Shown: positions 1 through 9,308, numbered from the stretch's first letter. The stretch is 11,401 nucleotides of DNA from a bacterium (GCA_030428825.1 JAUIEL010000160.1:1-11401); one strand, 5' to 3'. A program made the numbers and translations. Notes: a model not told the origin generated them from the sequence alone.

Positions 1-17
1 GCGGCTTTCGTCTCGCT

Positions 18-40
18 CCCTCGCCTCATAGACTCGAGGG
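18..40. other. Short inverted repeat just before the first gene
   Basis: CCCTCG (18-23) is complementary to CGAGGG (35-40), leaving an 11-nt loop. The right arm abuts the GTG start at 41. It could be the tail of a terminator or repeat from upstream, or could occlude translation initiation. Only 40 bases of context exist, and a 6-bp arm in G+C-rich DNA is weak evidence. Confidence 0.3.
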
Positions 41-1198
41 GTGGACCGTGACCGTCGCCTCCCTCGCCGCTCCTTCCTCGCGCTCGCGGCGCTCGTCGCG
101 GCCGCGCTGGTCGGCGGCTGCGACCACTTCGGATGGCCCGGCGACTCGCGGCTCCGGATCGGGGTCATCCTGCCGTTCCGGAACGACAGCCAGGGGCTCG
201 GCGCCAACCAATGTCGTCGCGCGCTCGAGTCGGTCCTCCCGCCCGGAGGGGACGGGTACGAGTTCGTCTATCGCGACGACCGGAACGAGCCGGCCCGGAC
301 GGCGGAGCTCGTGCGCGAGCTGGTCGAACGGGAGGACGTCGCCGCGATCATCGGCGGGATGACGAGCCCCTGCGCGCTCGCCGGGGCCGAACGCGCGGAG
401 ACGCTCGGCGTCCCGTTCCTGACGCCGATGGCGACGCACGACGCGATCACCCGCGGCAAGGAGTGGGCGTTCCGCGCCTGCTTCACCGACTCGCAGCAGG
501 GGGAGCGGATGGCCCGCTTCGCGTGGAGCGAGCTGGGGGTCGAGTCGGTCGTGGTGCTCCGGGACGCGACGAACGACTACTCGCTCGGCCTGTCCGACGC
601 GTTCACGGAGACGTTCCTGCGGCTCGGGGGGAGGGTCGCGGCGACGAAGACGTATCGCCGGGGGCACGACGGCGGCGGGAACCTCGTCCGATGGCTCCGC
701 GAGAACCCCGCCGACGCGATCTACCTCCCGCTCTATCGCGGCGACATCATCGACATCATCAGCAAGTCGACGCGCCTCTGGCAGGAGCGCGAGTTCGTGT
801 TCCTCGGCGGCGACGGCTGGCACTCCGCCCAGATGCGCGAATTCCTGCAGCGCGCGCCGGCGCTGCCGAGCCGGATCTACATCACGGCCCACTTCGCGTG
901 GGACGACCCGGGCGAGCCGGCGCGCGAGCTGGTCGAGTTCTGGCGCCGGAGCGCGAGGGAGGAGTCGCCGACGTCCGCCGCCGCGATCGGGTGGGACATC
1001 GGGCGGCTCCTGCGGCGGGTGATCGAGTCGGGCGTCCGGACGCGCGAGGAGGTGCGCGACGCGCTCTCCCACGAGATGGAGCGATTCGACGGGGCGACCG
1101 GATCGTTCCGCCTCGACCCGGAGCGGCAGGTCCCGACGAAGGACGTTCACGTCCTCCGGTGGGACGACGGTACCTGGGTGCTGAGCGACAAGAAATGA
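41..1198 (+). CDS. Periplasmic branched-chain amino-acid-type substrate-binding lipoprotein (Peripla_BP_6 / LivJ-like)
   Basis: The 385-residue protein resembles the periplasmic ligand-binding component of Leu/Ile/Val-type ABC transporters, type I fold. Residues 1-27 form a lipoprotein signal: twin arginines R9-R10 followed by SFLALAAL suggest Tat export, and the lipobox V24-G25-G26-C27 makes C27 the lipidated residue. Family landmarks follow in order: RIGVILPF at the first strand, AAIIGGMTSPCALAGAE, VPFLTPMATHDA, FRACFTDSQQGERMARF, DYSLGLSDAF, FLGGDGWHSAQM, HFAWDDP and FDGATGSFRLD near the end. Length is normal for the family. GTG at 41 is the only plausible start because an in-frame TAG lies at 29-31; no well-spaced Shine-Dalgarno is visible. 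The gene overlaps the kinase gene by four bases (ATGA), implying translational coupling. No permease or ATPase genes are visible, so it may serve as a sensor rather than in transport. The ligand is unknown. Confidence 0.93.
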   Translation: MDRDRRLPRRSFLALAALVAAALVGGCDHFGWPGDSRLRIGVILPFRNDSQGLGANQCRRALESVLPPGGDGYEFVYRDDRNEPARTAELVRELVEREDVAAIIGGMTSPCALAGAERAETLGVPFLTPMATHDAITRGKEWAFRACFTDSQQGERMARFAWSELGVESVVVLRDATNDYSLGLSDAFTETFLRLGGRVAATKTYRRGHDGGGNLVRWLRENPADAIYLPLYRGDIIDIISKSTRLWQEREFVFLGGDGWHSAQMREFLQRAPALPSRIYITAHFAWDDPGEPARELVEFWRRSAREESPTSAAAIGWDIGRLLRRVIESGVRTREEVRDALSHEMERFDGATGSFRLDPERQVPTKDVHVLRWDDGTWVLSDKK

Positions 1199-3228
1199 GC
1201 GAATCGGGCGGCCTCCTCCCCGGCTCGGGCGCGCCGACGGGACGGCTCGGCAAGTACGAGCTCGTCCGCGAGCTCGGCCGCGGTGGCATGGGGATCGTCT
1301 ACCTCGCGATCGACACGACGCTCGACCGCCGGCTCGCGCTGAAGGTCCTCCCCCACTCGGTCTCCAGCGAGGAGCGCGTGGTGCAGCGGTTCGTCCGCGA
1401 GGCGCAGGCGGCCGCGCGGCTCCGTCACCCGAACATCATCCCGATCTTCGAGTCGGGCGAGGCCGACGGGACGTACTTCTTCTCGATGGAGTACGTCCCC
1501 GGCGTCTCGCTCGGGTTGATCCTCCGCGCGCTGCGCGAGGCGAAGCTCTCGTCGCGGGGGGTCCTCACCGTCCGCCGGGTGCTGAACGACGGGCTCCCCG
1601 AGCTGCACCTCCACCACGAGCTCGCGCCCGGCGCCTCGGGCGGGCTCGAGCCGGAGCGCGAGGGGCGGAAGATCCTCTCGTTCGACAAGCGGAACTACGT
1701 CAACGAGGCGTTGCGGCTCTTCATCGACGTCGCGGAGGCGCTGCACTACGCGCACGAGCAGGGCGTGGTCCACCGCGACATCAAGCCCTCGAACCTCCTC
1801 CTGTCCGCCGACGGGCGGCTGATGGTCGCGGACTTCGGGCTGGCGAAGATCGGGGACGCGCGGTCGATCACGCGCACCGGCGACCTGCTCGGCTCGCCGT
1901 CGTACATGAGCCCCGAGCAGACGATGACCCGGCGCGCGCCGGTCGACCGCCGCACCGACATCTGGTCGCTCGGCGTGACGCTGTACGAGTTCCTCACGCT
2001 GAAGCACCCGTTCGAGGCGAAGAGCCTCGAGGTCTCGATCCGGAACATCCTCTCGATCGACCCCCGCCCGCCGCGTCAGCTCAACCCGCGGCTGCCGAAG
2101 GACGTCGAGACGGTCCTCCTGACCTGCCTCGAGAAGAACCCCGAGCGGCGGTACGCGACGGCGGCCGAACTCGCCGGCGACCTCCGCTGCGTGCTGAACT
2201 ACGAGTCGATCCAGGCCCGCTCGACCGGCCCGATCACGCGCTCGATCCGGTTCGTGCGGCGCAACTCGACCGGCGTCCTCGTCGGCGCGCTCGCGGTCGT
2301 CCTGATCGGCCTCCTCTGGCAGCTCCGGTTCCTCCTCCGCGAGAAGGAGCTCAGGGACCTCGACGTCGGCTTCGCCTTCTTCGACGGCGTGATGCGGAAC
2401 GAACCGGAGAGCCTGATCGACGAGACGACGCTGCGCGACCTCCGGGACGAGCTCCGCCGCCAGCGGCGGAACCACCCGGACCTCTCGGCCGCCATCGACT
2501 CGGTCTCGCTGTCGATCCTGAACGAGGCGAAGTCGTCGCTCCCGTCCGACGACGGCCCGGGGAACCTGGAGGCGGTGATCCGCGCCCTCCGGAAGGTCCG
2601 CCTCCTCCACCTGCACAACCCCGACGAGTTCGAACGCGAGCGCGCCGAGAAGCTCGACCGCGCGACCGCCGACATCCGCGTCCAGCTGGTCTGGGCGCTG
2701 CACGACGCCCTCGCCCGCGCCGGTGACCACGAGGAGCGCGCCCGCCGTCTGCAATGGCTCGTCCACTTCGTCGGGAACACCGCCTGGACCGAGGGGCTGG
2801 CGCGCGAGAAGAACCCGCTGGTCCGCCGGAACGCCATCGACGCCCTCTGCCGGCTCGCCGACGACGAACGCTACACGTCGATGGCGCTCGAGACCCTCGG
2901 GCGGGTCCTCTCCGGAGGCGACCCGAGCGACGGCGTCCTGACCGAGGCGGTGGTCGCCCTCTCCTGCTTCGACGCGGTCGACCGGGACGAGCGGACGCTC
3001 GATCGCATCGCCGACCTCGTGCGGGACGACACGTTCTTCGACCTCCCGGCGCTCACCCACCTCCGGGCGCTCGAGATCCTCGCCGCGGCGCCGTCCCCCG
3101 CCCGCTACCGGGACGTCTTCGAGAAGCTCGAGCGCTGCCCGGCGCCGGCGGTGAAGCGCGAGGCGGAGCAGGTCCTCCGTCGCCTCGCGCCGACCGAGAC
3201 GAACGGCGACCCGCGCGACGACGGCTGA
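1195..3228 (+). CDS. Membrane-anchored eukaryote-like Ser/Thr protein kinase with HEAT-like C-terminal region
   Basis: This 677-residue protein has an N-terminal Hanks-type kinase domain (about 20-335). The glycine loop is G28-RGGMG-33, the ATP-anchoring lysine is K50 in LALK, the catalytic loop HRDIKPSN spans 193-200 with D195 as base, the magnesium motif DFG is at 213-215, and MSPEQ at 238-242 is the APE equivalent. All catalytic residues are present. T226 and T228 in the activation loop are candidate autophosphorylation sites. K50 to HRD is about 143 residues, roughly 45 more than in PknB-type kinases, because of an insert at about 116-168. One membrane segment lies near 358-381, so the last 300 residues should be outside the cytoplasm. 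Residues about 530-665 look like short helical HEAT-type repeats. ATG at 1195 overlaps the upstream stop; the open frame extends further upstream only as a shadow of the lipoprotein gene. Partnership with the upstream binding protein is inferred from the overlap. Confidence 0.93.
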   Translation: MSESGGLLPGSGAPTGRLGKYELVRELGRGGMGIVYLAIDTTLDRRLALKVLPHSVSSEERVVQRFVREAQAAARLRHPNIIPIFESGEADGTYFFSMEYVPGVSLGLILRALREAKLSSRGVLTVRRVLNDGLPELHLHHELAPGASGGLEPEREGRKILSFDKRNYVNEALRLFIDVAEALHYAHEQGVVHRDIKPSNLLLSADGRLMVADFGLAKIGDARSITRTGDLLGSPSYMSPEQTMTRRAPVDRRTDIWSLGVTLYEFLTLKHPFEAKSLEVSIRNILSIDPRPPRQLNPRLPKDVETVLLTCLEKNPERRYATAAELAGDLRCVLNYESIQARSTGPITRSIRFVRRNSTGVLVGALAVVLIGLLWQLRFLLREKELRDLDVGFAFFDGVMRNEPESLIDETTLRDLRDELRRQRRNHPDLSAAIDSVSLSILNEAKSSLPSDDGPGNLEAVIRALRKVRLLHLHNPDEFERERAEKLDRATADIRVQLVWALHDALARAGDHEERARRLQWLVHFVGNTAWTEGLAREKNPLVRRNAIDALCRLADDERYTSMALETLGRVLSGGDPSDGVLTEAVVALSCFDAVDRDERTLDRIADLVRDDTFFDLPALTHLRALEILAAAPSPARYRDVFEKLERCPAPAVKREAEQVLRRLAPTETNGDPRDDG

Positions 3229-3341
3229 CGGCGGCGGGCGGCCGGCGACCGCGGCGCCGACGCGGCCCGGGGATCGAGGTCGCCCGGAACGCGCGTCCGT
3301 CCCCTCCCGCGGGAGCCGGACCGGGTATCCTCTCGGCGCCC
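3229..3341. other. Intergenic gap between kinase and sugar-kinase/nucleotidyltransferase genes
   Basis: These 113 bases are extremely G+C-rich and contain no gene. The only plausible signal is a TATCCT sequence near the right edge, listed separately. No terminator with a T-tract is visible. Confidence 0.6.
3325..3330 (+). promoter_or_regulatory. Candidate -10 element for a leaderless or near-leaderless transcript
   Basis: TATCCT fits TANNNT and lies 11 bases before the ATG at 3342. No Shine-Dalgarno sequence separates it from the ATG, and no -35 box is recognisable. This spacing is what a leaderless or very short-leader mRNA would show. The same TATCCT appears upstream of the CBS gene on the other strand. 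This is motif reading only. Confidence 0.3.
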
Positions 3342-6665
<3,324 letters not shown>

Positions 6666-6666
6666 T

Positions 6667-6679
6667 CCACTTCGCGTGG
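6667..6679 (+). repeat. Small hairpin one base after the fusion-gene stop
   Basis: CCAC-TTCGC-GTGG begins one base after the TAG at 6663-6665. The 4-bp stem has the same loop as the hairpin after the CBS gene stop at 7323-7335 on the opposite strand. The related CCAC-TGCGC-GTGG recurs inside the 58-bp repeats. It may be the seed of that array or a weak transcript-end structure; there is no T-tract. Confidence 0.5.
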
Positions 6680-6689
6680 GGCGGGGGAG

Positions 6690-6937
6690 ACTGCGCGTGG
6701 AGCGAGGTTTCGCTGCGCGCGGGGCGAGGTCCCGCTTCGCGGGGGGCCGCTGCGCGCGGGGCGAGGTCCACTGCGCGTGGAGCGAGGTCCCGCTTCGCGG
6801 GGGGCCGCTGCGCGCGGGGCGAGGTCCACTGCGCGTGGAGCGCTGGGCCGCTTCGCGGGGAGCCGCTGCGCGCGGGGCGAGGTCCACTGCGCGTGGAGCG
6901 AGGTCCCGCTTCGCGGGGGGCCGCTGCGCGCGGGGCG
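6690..6937 (+). repeat. 58-bp higher-order tandem repeat of small hairpins
   Basis: Full-period starts lie at 6726, 6784, 6842 and 6900, each exactly 58 bases apart. The last copy breaks off at 6937, and a shorter unit lacking one segment precedes at 6690-6731. Each unit is built from related segments of 21, 16 and 21 bases. Each segment carries a small stem: CCACTGCGCGTGG (for example 6768-6780), CCCGCTTCGCGGG and CCGCTGCGCGCGG. The copy at 6842 has several changes near its start (GCTGGG for GAGGTC) and GGGGAGC for GGGGGGC further in. The period is not a multiple of three. The function is unknown. Confidence 0.9.
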
Positions 6938-6982
6938 TGCAACGGGCTTCGGCGGGGGGAGAGGGGTCGGTTCGTTCGCTGC

Positions 6983-7117
6983 GGCCCTCGCCGAAGGTGG
7001 GAGATGCTCTCCGACCCGCTCACGTCCTCGCGCGATGCACCTTTGCTTGGTCTCCGCGAGCCCGGGTTCGCGCTGCGGGGTCGCTCTCGGAGACACCTCC
7101 CACCTTCGGCGAGGGCC
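6983..7117 (+). repeat. Large stem-loop element, copy 1 (candidate structured ncRNA or DNA element)
   Basis: The outer arms 6983-7003 and 7097-7117 are perfectly complementary over 21 bp. A second stem follows (7008-7014 with 7087-7093), then CCCGC 7015-7019 can pair with GCGGG 7075-7079, and CTCGCG 7027-7032 with CGCGAG 7055-7060. Its interior is shared with copy 2: 7006-7041 equals 7916-7951 (36 bp), TGGTCTCCGCGAG (7048-7060) equals 7957-7969, and 7068-7092 equals 7978-8002 (25 bp). The outer arms share no clear homology with those of copy 2. The strand is not determinable; plus is used because the conserved core was read that way. Confidence 0.85.
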
Positions 7118-7242
7118 TCGTCGTCGCGGGCGTCTCACCCGATTGGGGAGGGTATGGAGAAGAGGTCCTCGGTGAGCCCGCGAATGCACGGACGCTTGGA
7201 CGACTCCGTGTTCGCGAGCGATCTCACAGAATGCCCGACGCA

Positions 7243-7255
7243 CCACGCGCAGTGG
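7243..7255 (-). repeat. Inverted single copy of the small hairpin module
   Basis: CCACGCGCAGTGG is the exact reverse complement of the CCACTGCGCGTGG hairpin repeated in the 58-bp array. It stands alone about 300 bases downstream of the array and on the opposite strand, suggesting the module can disperse and not only expand in tandem. Confidence 0.5.
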
Positions 7256-7277
7256 ACGCAGCCCCGCGCCGCGGTGG

Positions 7278-7316
7278 GACCGGCCTCGGATCGCAGGCTG
7301 CGATCCGATGCCGGTC
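7278..7316 (-). terminator. Long hairpin downstream of the CBS gene, possible terminator without a U-tract
   Basis: Arms 7278-7295 and 7299-7316 pair over 17 of 18 positions, with one C/T mismatch (7285 with 7309) and a three-base loop GGC. On the minus strand it begins about 20 bases after the CBS stop codon. No T-run follows, so intrinsic termination is uncertain; it may instead protect a 3' end. Its gene-proximal arm carries the 12-bp motif also found after the next minus-strand gene's stop. Confidence 0.5.
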
Positions 7317-7322
7317 AACGCC

Positions 7323-7335
7323 GCACGCGAAGTGC
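7323..7335 (-). repeat. Small hairpin one base after the CBS gene stop
   Basis: Read on the minus strand this is GCAC-TTCGC-GTGC, starting one base after the TAG. It matches CCAC-TTCGC-GTGG after the fusion-gene stop, with the closing pair changed from C-G to G-C. Stem 4 bp, loop 5. Confidence 0.5.
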
Positions 7336-7336
7336 C

Positions 7337-7771
7337 CTAGCCAGTGCCTCGGATGTACTCCTCGAGCTGCTCGATCGTCTGCTCGCGCTCGGCGATCATC
7401 GACTTGACGACGTCGCCGATCGAGACCACGCCGACGAGCCGGCCCCCCTCGAGCACCGGCAGGTGGCGGATCCGCTGGTCGGTCATGATCGCCATGCACT
7501 CCTCTACCGAGTGCCCGCGCTCGACGCACGCCGGCCGCGGGGTCATGATCCGCTCGACCGTCAGGTCGCGCGACGACTCCCCCTTCAGCACGACCTTCCG
7601 GGCGTAGTCGCGCTCGGAGAAGATCCCGACGATCGTCATCCCGTCGACGACCACCAGCGCCCCGATGTTCCGCTCCGCCATCAGCGTCAGCGCGTCGAAC
7701 ACCGACGCGAGCGGCGCGATCGTGACGACCTCGGTCCCCTTCCGTTCCAGAACGTTGCTCACGGTCCGCAT
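7337..7771 (-). CDS. Tandem CBS-domain protein
   Basis: This 144-residue stand-alone Bateman module consists of two CBS domains (about residues 8-62 and 72-132), the fold that binds adenosyl ligands such as AMP, ATP or SAM and acts as an energy or ligand sensor on partner proteins. The first domain reads VVTIAPLASVFDALTLMAER then IGALVVVDG and IVGIFSERDYARKV. The second reads RIMTPRPACVERGHSVEEC, IRHLPVLEGGRLVGVVSIGDVV, and a short helix IEQLEEYIRG ends the protein, as is usual for this small family. Start ATG 7771 is preceded by AAAGGAGGT with a 5-base spacer; the open frame reaches further upstream (to 8008) but only through repeat DNA. It is probably monocistronic. Direct copies of the stem-loop element lie on both sides. 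Its partner protein is unknown. Confidence 0.93.
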   Translation of the reverse strand: MRTVSNVLERKGTEVVTIAPLASVFDALTLMAERNIGALVVVDGMTIVGIFSERDYARKVVLKGESSRDLTVERIMTPRPACVERGHSVEECMAIMTDQRIRHLPVLEGGRLVGVVSIGDVVKSMIAEREQTIEQLEEYIRGTG

Positions 7772-7776
7772 CGCAG

Positions 7777-7785
7777 ACCTCCTTT
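7777..7785 (-). promoter_or_regulatory. Strong Shine-Dalgarno site of the CBS gene
   Basis: AAAGGAGGT on the minus strand, five bases before ATG 7771. It is the best ribosome-binding site in the window and decides the start against the longer open frame. Confidence 0.85.
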
Positions 7786-7819
7786 CGGGCGGCACCCCGC
7801 CTCTCCGTTCCGGAGTCCG

Positions 7820-7825
7820 AGGATA
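7820..7825 (-). promoter_or_regulatory. Candidate -10 box for the CBS gene
   Basis: TATCCT on the minus strand (context GGTTATCCTCGG) lies about 50 bases before the CBS start, leaving room for a leader with the Shine-Dalgarno site. No clear TTGACA-like -35 box is seen. The hexamer is the same as that before the fusion gene. Confidence 0.3.
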
Positions 7826-7835
7826 ACCGGAAACG

Positions 7836-7856
7836 AGCAACGAGAGCAGGGGAGAG
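7836..7856. repeat. Purine-rich 10-bp-type repeat, short copy
   Basis: It begins AGCAACGAGAGCA and continues with GGGGAGAG. The 21-base stretch matches 11153-11173 at 20 of 21 positions. Here there are about two AGCA-headed units; near the window end there are about four. Both lie upstream of a minus-strand gene. Confidence 0.65.
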
Positions 7857-7899
7857 TCGCAACGCGTTCGGGAACGTCTGCGCGTTCGCCACGGCGGGT

Positions 7900-8020
7900 G
7901 CCGGAGGAGGGACGAGCTCTCCGACCCGCTCACGTCCTCGCGCGATGCACCCGGCGTGGTCTCCGCGAGGGGACGAGTCGCGCTGCGGGGTCGCTCTCGG
8001 AGCCTCATCCCTCCTCCGGC
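7900..8020 (+). repeat. Large stem-loop element, copy 2
   Basis: The outer arms GCCGGAGGAGGGA (7900-7912) and TCCCTCCTCCGGC (8008-8020) are perfectly complementary. GAG 7914-7916 pairs with CTC 8004-8006, and CTCCGA 7919-7924 with TCGGAG 7997-8002. The interior shares runs of 36, 13 and 25 identical bases with copy 1, in the same orientation and about 910 bases away. The conserved core with non-homologous but self-complementary arms marks this as a structure-bearing element. Confidence 0.85.
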
Positions 8021-8105
8021 CCCGCCTCGCCCGCTGCGGACTTCCTCACCCGATTCCGGGGTGGGGAACGGGGGAGTTCGGTAGGGACCTGTTGGATGGG
8101 TCAGC

Positions 8106-8137
8106 CTCGAGACCCGACGTCGATGCCGGTCATCGAG
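8106..8137 (-). terminator. Hairpin behind the collagen-like gene's stop, possible 3'-end structure
   Basis: CTCGAGACC (8106-8114) pairs with GGTC (8128-8131) plus TCGAG (8133-8137), with one bulged A. The gene-proximal part carries CGATGCCGGTCA (8121-8132), identical to 7306-7317 behind the CBS gene. There is no T-tract. Confidence 0.35.
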
Positions 8138-8153
8138 CCGCGCGGCGCCACGC

Positions 8154-9308
8154 CTAGTCCGTGGCGAGGAACCGGTCCGGCGTGGCGCGGGCGGCGGTCC
8201 CTCCGGTGCCGTCGATCACGAGGACGCCGAACGTCGTCTGGGTGGCGGCGGTCGCCGCGATGCGGACCGCGAGGTACTGGGTCGACGTGAGGAAGAAGTC
8301 GGACGGGTCGAACGGGGTTCCGACGGTCGAGCTGCCGCGGAGGCCGACGCCTCCGGTCGTGAGGTCGACGTGCAAGACCTCGAACGTGACGGTCGGGTCC
8401 TCGCCGTACACCTCGACCCGATCGATCGACGTCCCTGGCGGGACGTCGAGCACCGCGATCACGTGCGACCCCGAGCCGGTCGGATCGACGCCCCAGCCGG
8501 CGAGCCCGGGATCCGCGAGCGCGACGCCGAACGCGCTCGCGCCCTGCGGGCCGGCCGGTCCCGGGGCGCCGGTCGCCCCCGTCGGACCCTGCGGGCCGGC
8601 GTCTCCCTGCGGTCCGGTCGACCCCGTCGCCCCCGTCGGCCCCTGCGCGCCGGTCGAGCCGGTCGGACCCTGCGGACCCGTCGCCCCCTGCGGCCCGGTC
8701 GGACCCTGCGGACCCTCCGGCCCCTGCGCTCCACCGACGCCGGCGAGGACGAGCTCGACGCGCGGCTCGTGGCCGGTCTTCTTGTTCTCCTTGCTGTCGA
8801 GCTCGATCCGGAGCCCCTCGCCGGCGACGAGCGCGATCCCCTCGTTCGCGACGACCTCGTCGACCCAGTCCCGGACGACCCCGGTCACGTCGACCACGAG
8901 GAAGCCGCGCTGGGCGTCCTCGCCGACGGCGACCTCCGACTCGACGACGTCGCCGAGCGCCGGCAGCGCCTTCCCCTCGAGCGATCCCTCGTCCCACTCC
9001 CCGTCGACCCGGACGACGTCGAACGTCCCCGCCCCCTTCACCTTCGCCACGAACAGCCGCAGGTTCGCGCGCGCGATCTGATCGCCGGTCGTCCCGGCGG
9101 GGAGCGAACCGAGGTCGAACCGGAGGAACGTCGTCGCCTCGCCGGCCTCGACGAGGAGCTTCCCCTGGGCGCCGAAGCTCTTCTTCTTCCCCTTGCCGGT
9201 CAGTCCGGCGTGCGCGTCGTCGCGCACGACGAGCGTGCCGGCGTCGGCGGCGCCGGCGAGGAGCGCCGCGCAGAGCGCGACCGTCGGGAACGGAGTCGTG
9301 CGGAGCAT
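8154..9308 (-). CDS. Secreted DNRLRE-domain protein with collagen-like tract (shorter paralogue)
   Basis: This 384-residue predicted extracellular or surface protein has a Sec signal peptide (about 1-23, ending GAADA). A DNRLRE-type beta-sandwich domain spans roughly 26-190, with FLRFDLGSLPAG, ANLRLFVAKVKGAGTFDVVRV and the family-typical SKE segment DSKENKKTGH at 171-180. Twenty-two uninterrupted Gly-X-Y triplets occupy 193-258, rich in GPQ, GPT and GAT. Beyond lies a beta-rich segment with VYGEDPTVTFEVLHVDLTTG, and the tail ATPDRFLATD. Start 9308 is preferred to an ATG at 9326 because GAGG sits 7 bases before it; the longer form has no such site. The gene follows its larger paralogue by 31 bases, so both are probably one operon. 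Bacterial collagen-like tracts usually form triple-helical stalks; that, and the surface location, are inferred here. Confidence 0.88.
   Translation of the reverse strand: MLRTTPFPTVALCAALLAGAADAGTLVVRDDAHAGLTGKGKKKSFGAQGKLLVEAGEATTFLRFDLGSLPAGTTGDQIARANLRLFVAKVKGAGTFDVVRVDGEWDEGSLEGKALPALGDVVESEVAVGEDAQRGFLVVDVTGVVRDWVDEVVANEGIALVAGEGLRIELDSKENKKTGHEPRVELVLAGVGGAQGPEGPQGPTGPQGATGPQGPTGSTGAQGPTGATGSTGPQGDAGPQGPTGATGAPGPAGPQGASAFGVALADPGLAGWGVDPTGSGSHVIAVLDVPPGTSIDRVEVYGEDPTVTFEVLHVDLTTGGVGLRGSSTVGTPFDPSDFFLTSTQYLAVRIAATAATQTTFGVLVIDGTGGTAARATPDRFLATD
8535..8732 (-). repeat. Collagen-like Gly-X-Y coding repeat (22 triplets)
   Basis: The nine-base periodicity encodes 22 Gly-X-Y triplets without interruption. 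Frequent triplets are GPQ, GPT, GAT and GST. Proline in X and threonine or glutamine in Y are typical of bacterial collagens that lack hydroxyproline. Repetition makes it prone to length variation. Confidence 0.9.

Larger units (their letters stand above)
6666..7336. other. Gene-free, repeat-rich region between convergent genes
   Basis: This stretch separates the plus-strand fusion gene from the minus-strand CBS gene. It holds, in order, a post-stop hairpin, a 58-bp tandem repeat, a large stem-loop element, an inverted copy of the small hairpin, a long hairpin at 7278-7316, and another hairpin next to the CBS stop. Open frames cross it in several frames, but a 58-base period cannot preserve a reading frame and no family motif is seen, so I treat it as non-coding. 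Confidence 0.8.
7772..8153. other. Gene-free region between the CBS gene and the collagen-like gene
   Basis: It holds, from the CBS side, a strong ribosome-binding site, a candidate -10 box, a purine-rich repeat, the second stem-loop element and a hairpin behind the next gene's stop. It resembles the 7118-7336 region in having TCACCCGATT shortly after the element and the 12-bp motif near the neighbouring stop. No further gene is supported. Confidence 0.75.

Noticed and set aside
133..1194. N-terminal extension of the kinase
   Set aside because: The open frame continues upstream only as a shadow of the lipoprotein gene. ATG 1195 overlaps the upstream stop and directly precedes the kinase domain.
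6690..6937. CRISPR array
   Set aside because: The repeat is contiguous, without unique spacers, and no cas gene is nearby.
6676..7407. Possible Arg/Gly-rich protein encoded by the 58-bp repeats
   Set aside because: 58 is not divisible by three, so successive copies are read in different frames. The frame also runs into the CBS gene.
7772..8008. Longer form of the CBS protein starting at 8008
   Set aside because: The extension translates stem-loop element and repeat DNA. ATG 7771 has a near-ideal Shine-Dalgarno sequence and begins directly at the CBS module.
6983..8020. Integron attC sites, retron msr-msd or a simple MITE
   Set aside because: No integrase, reverse transcriptase or transposase is present. 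The ends of the two copies are not conserved in sequence, unlike attC sites or transposon inverted repeats.
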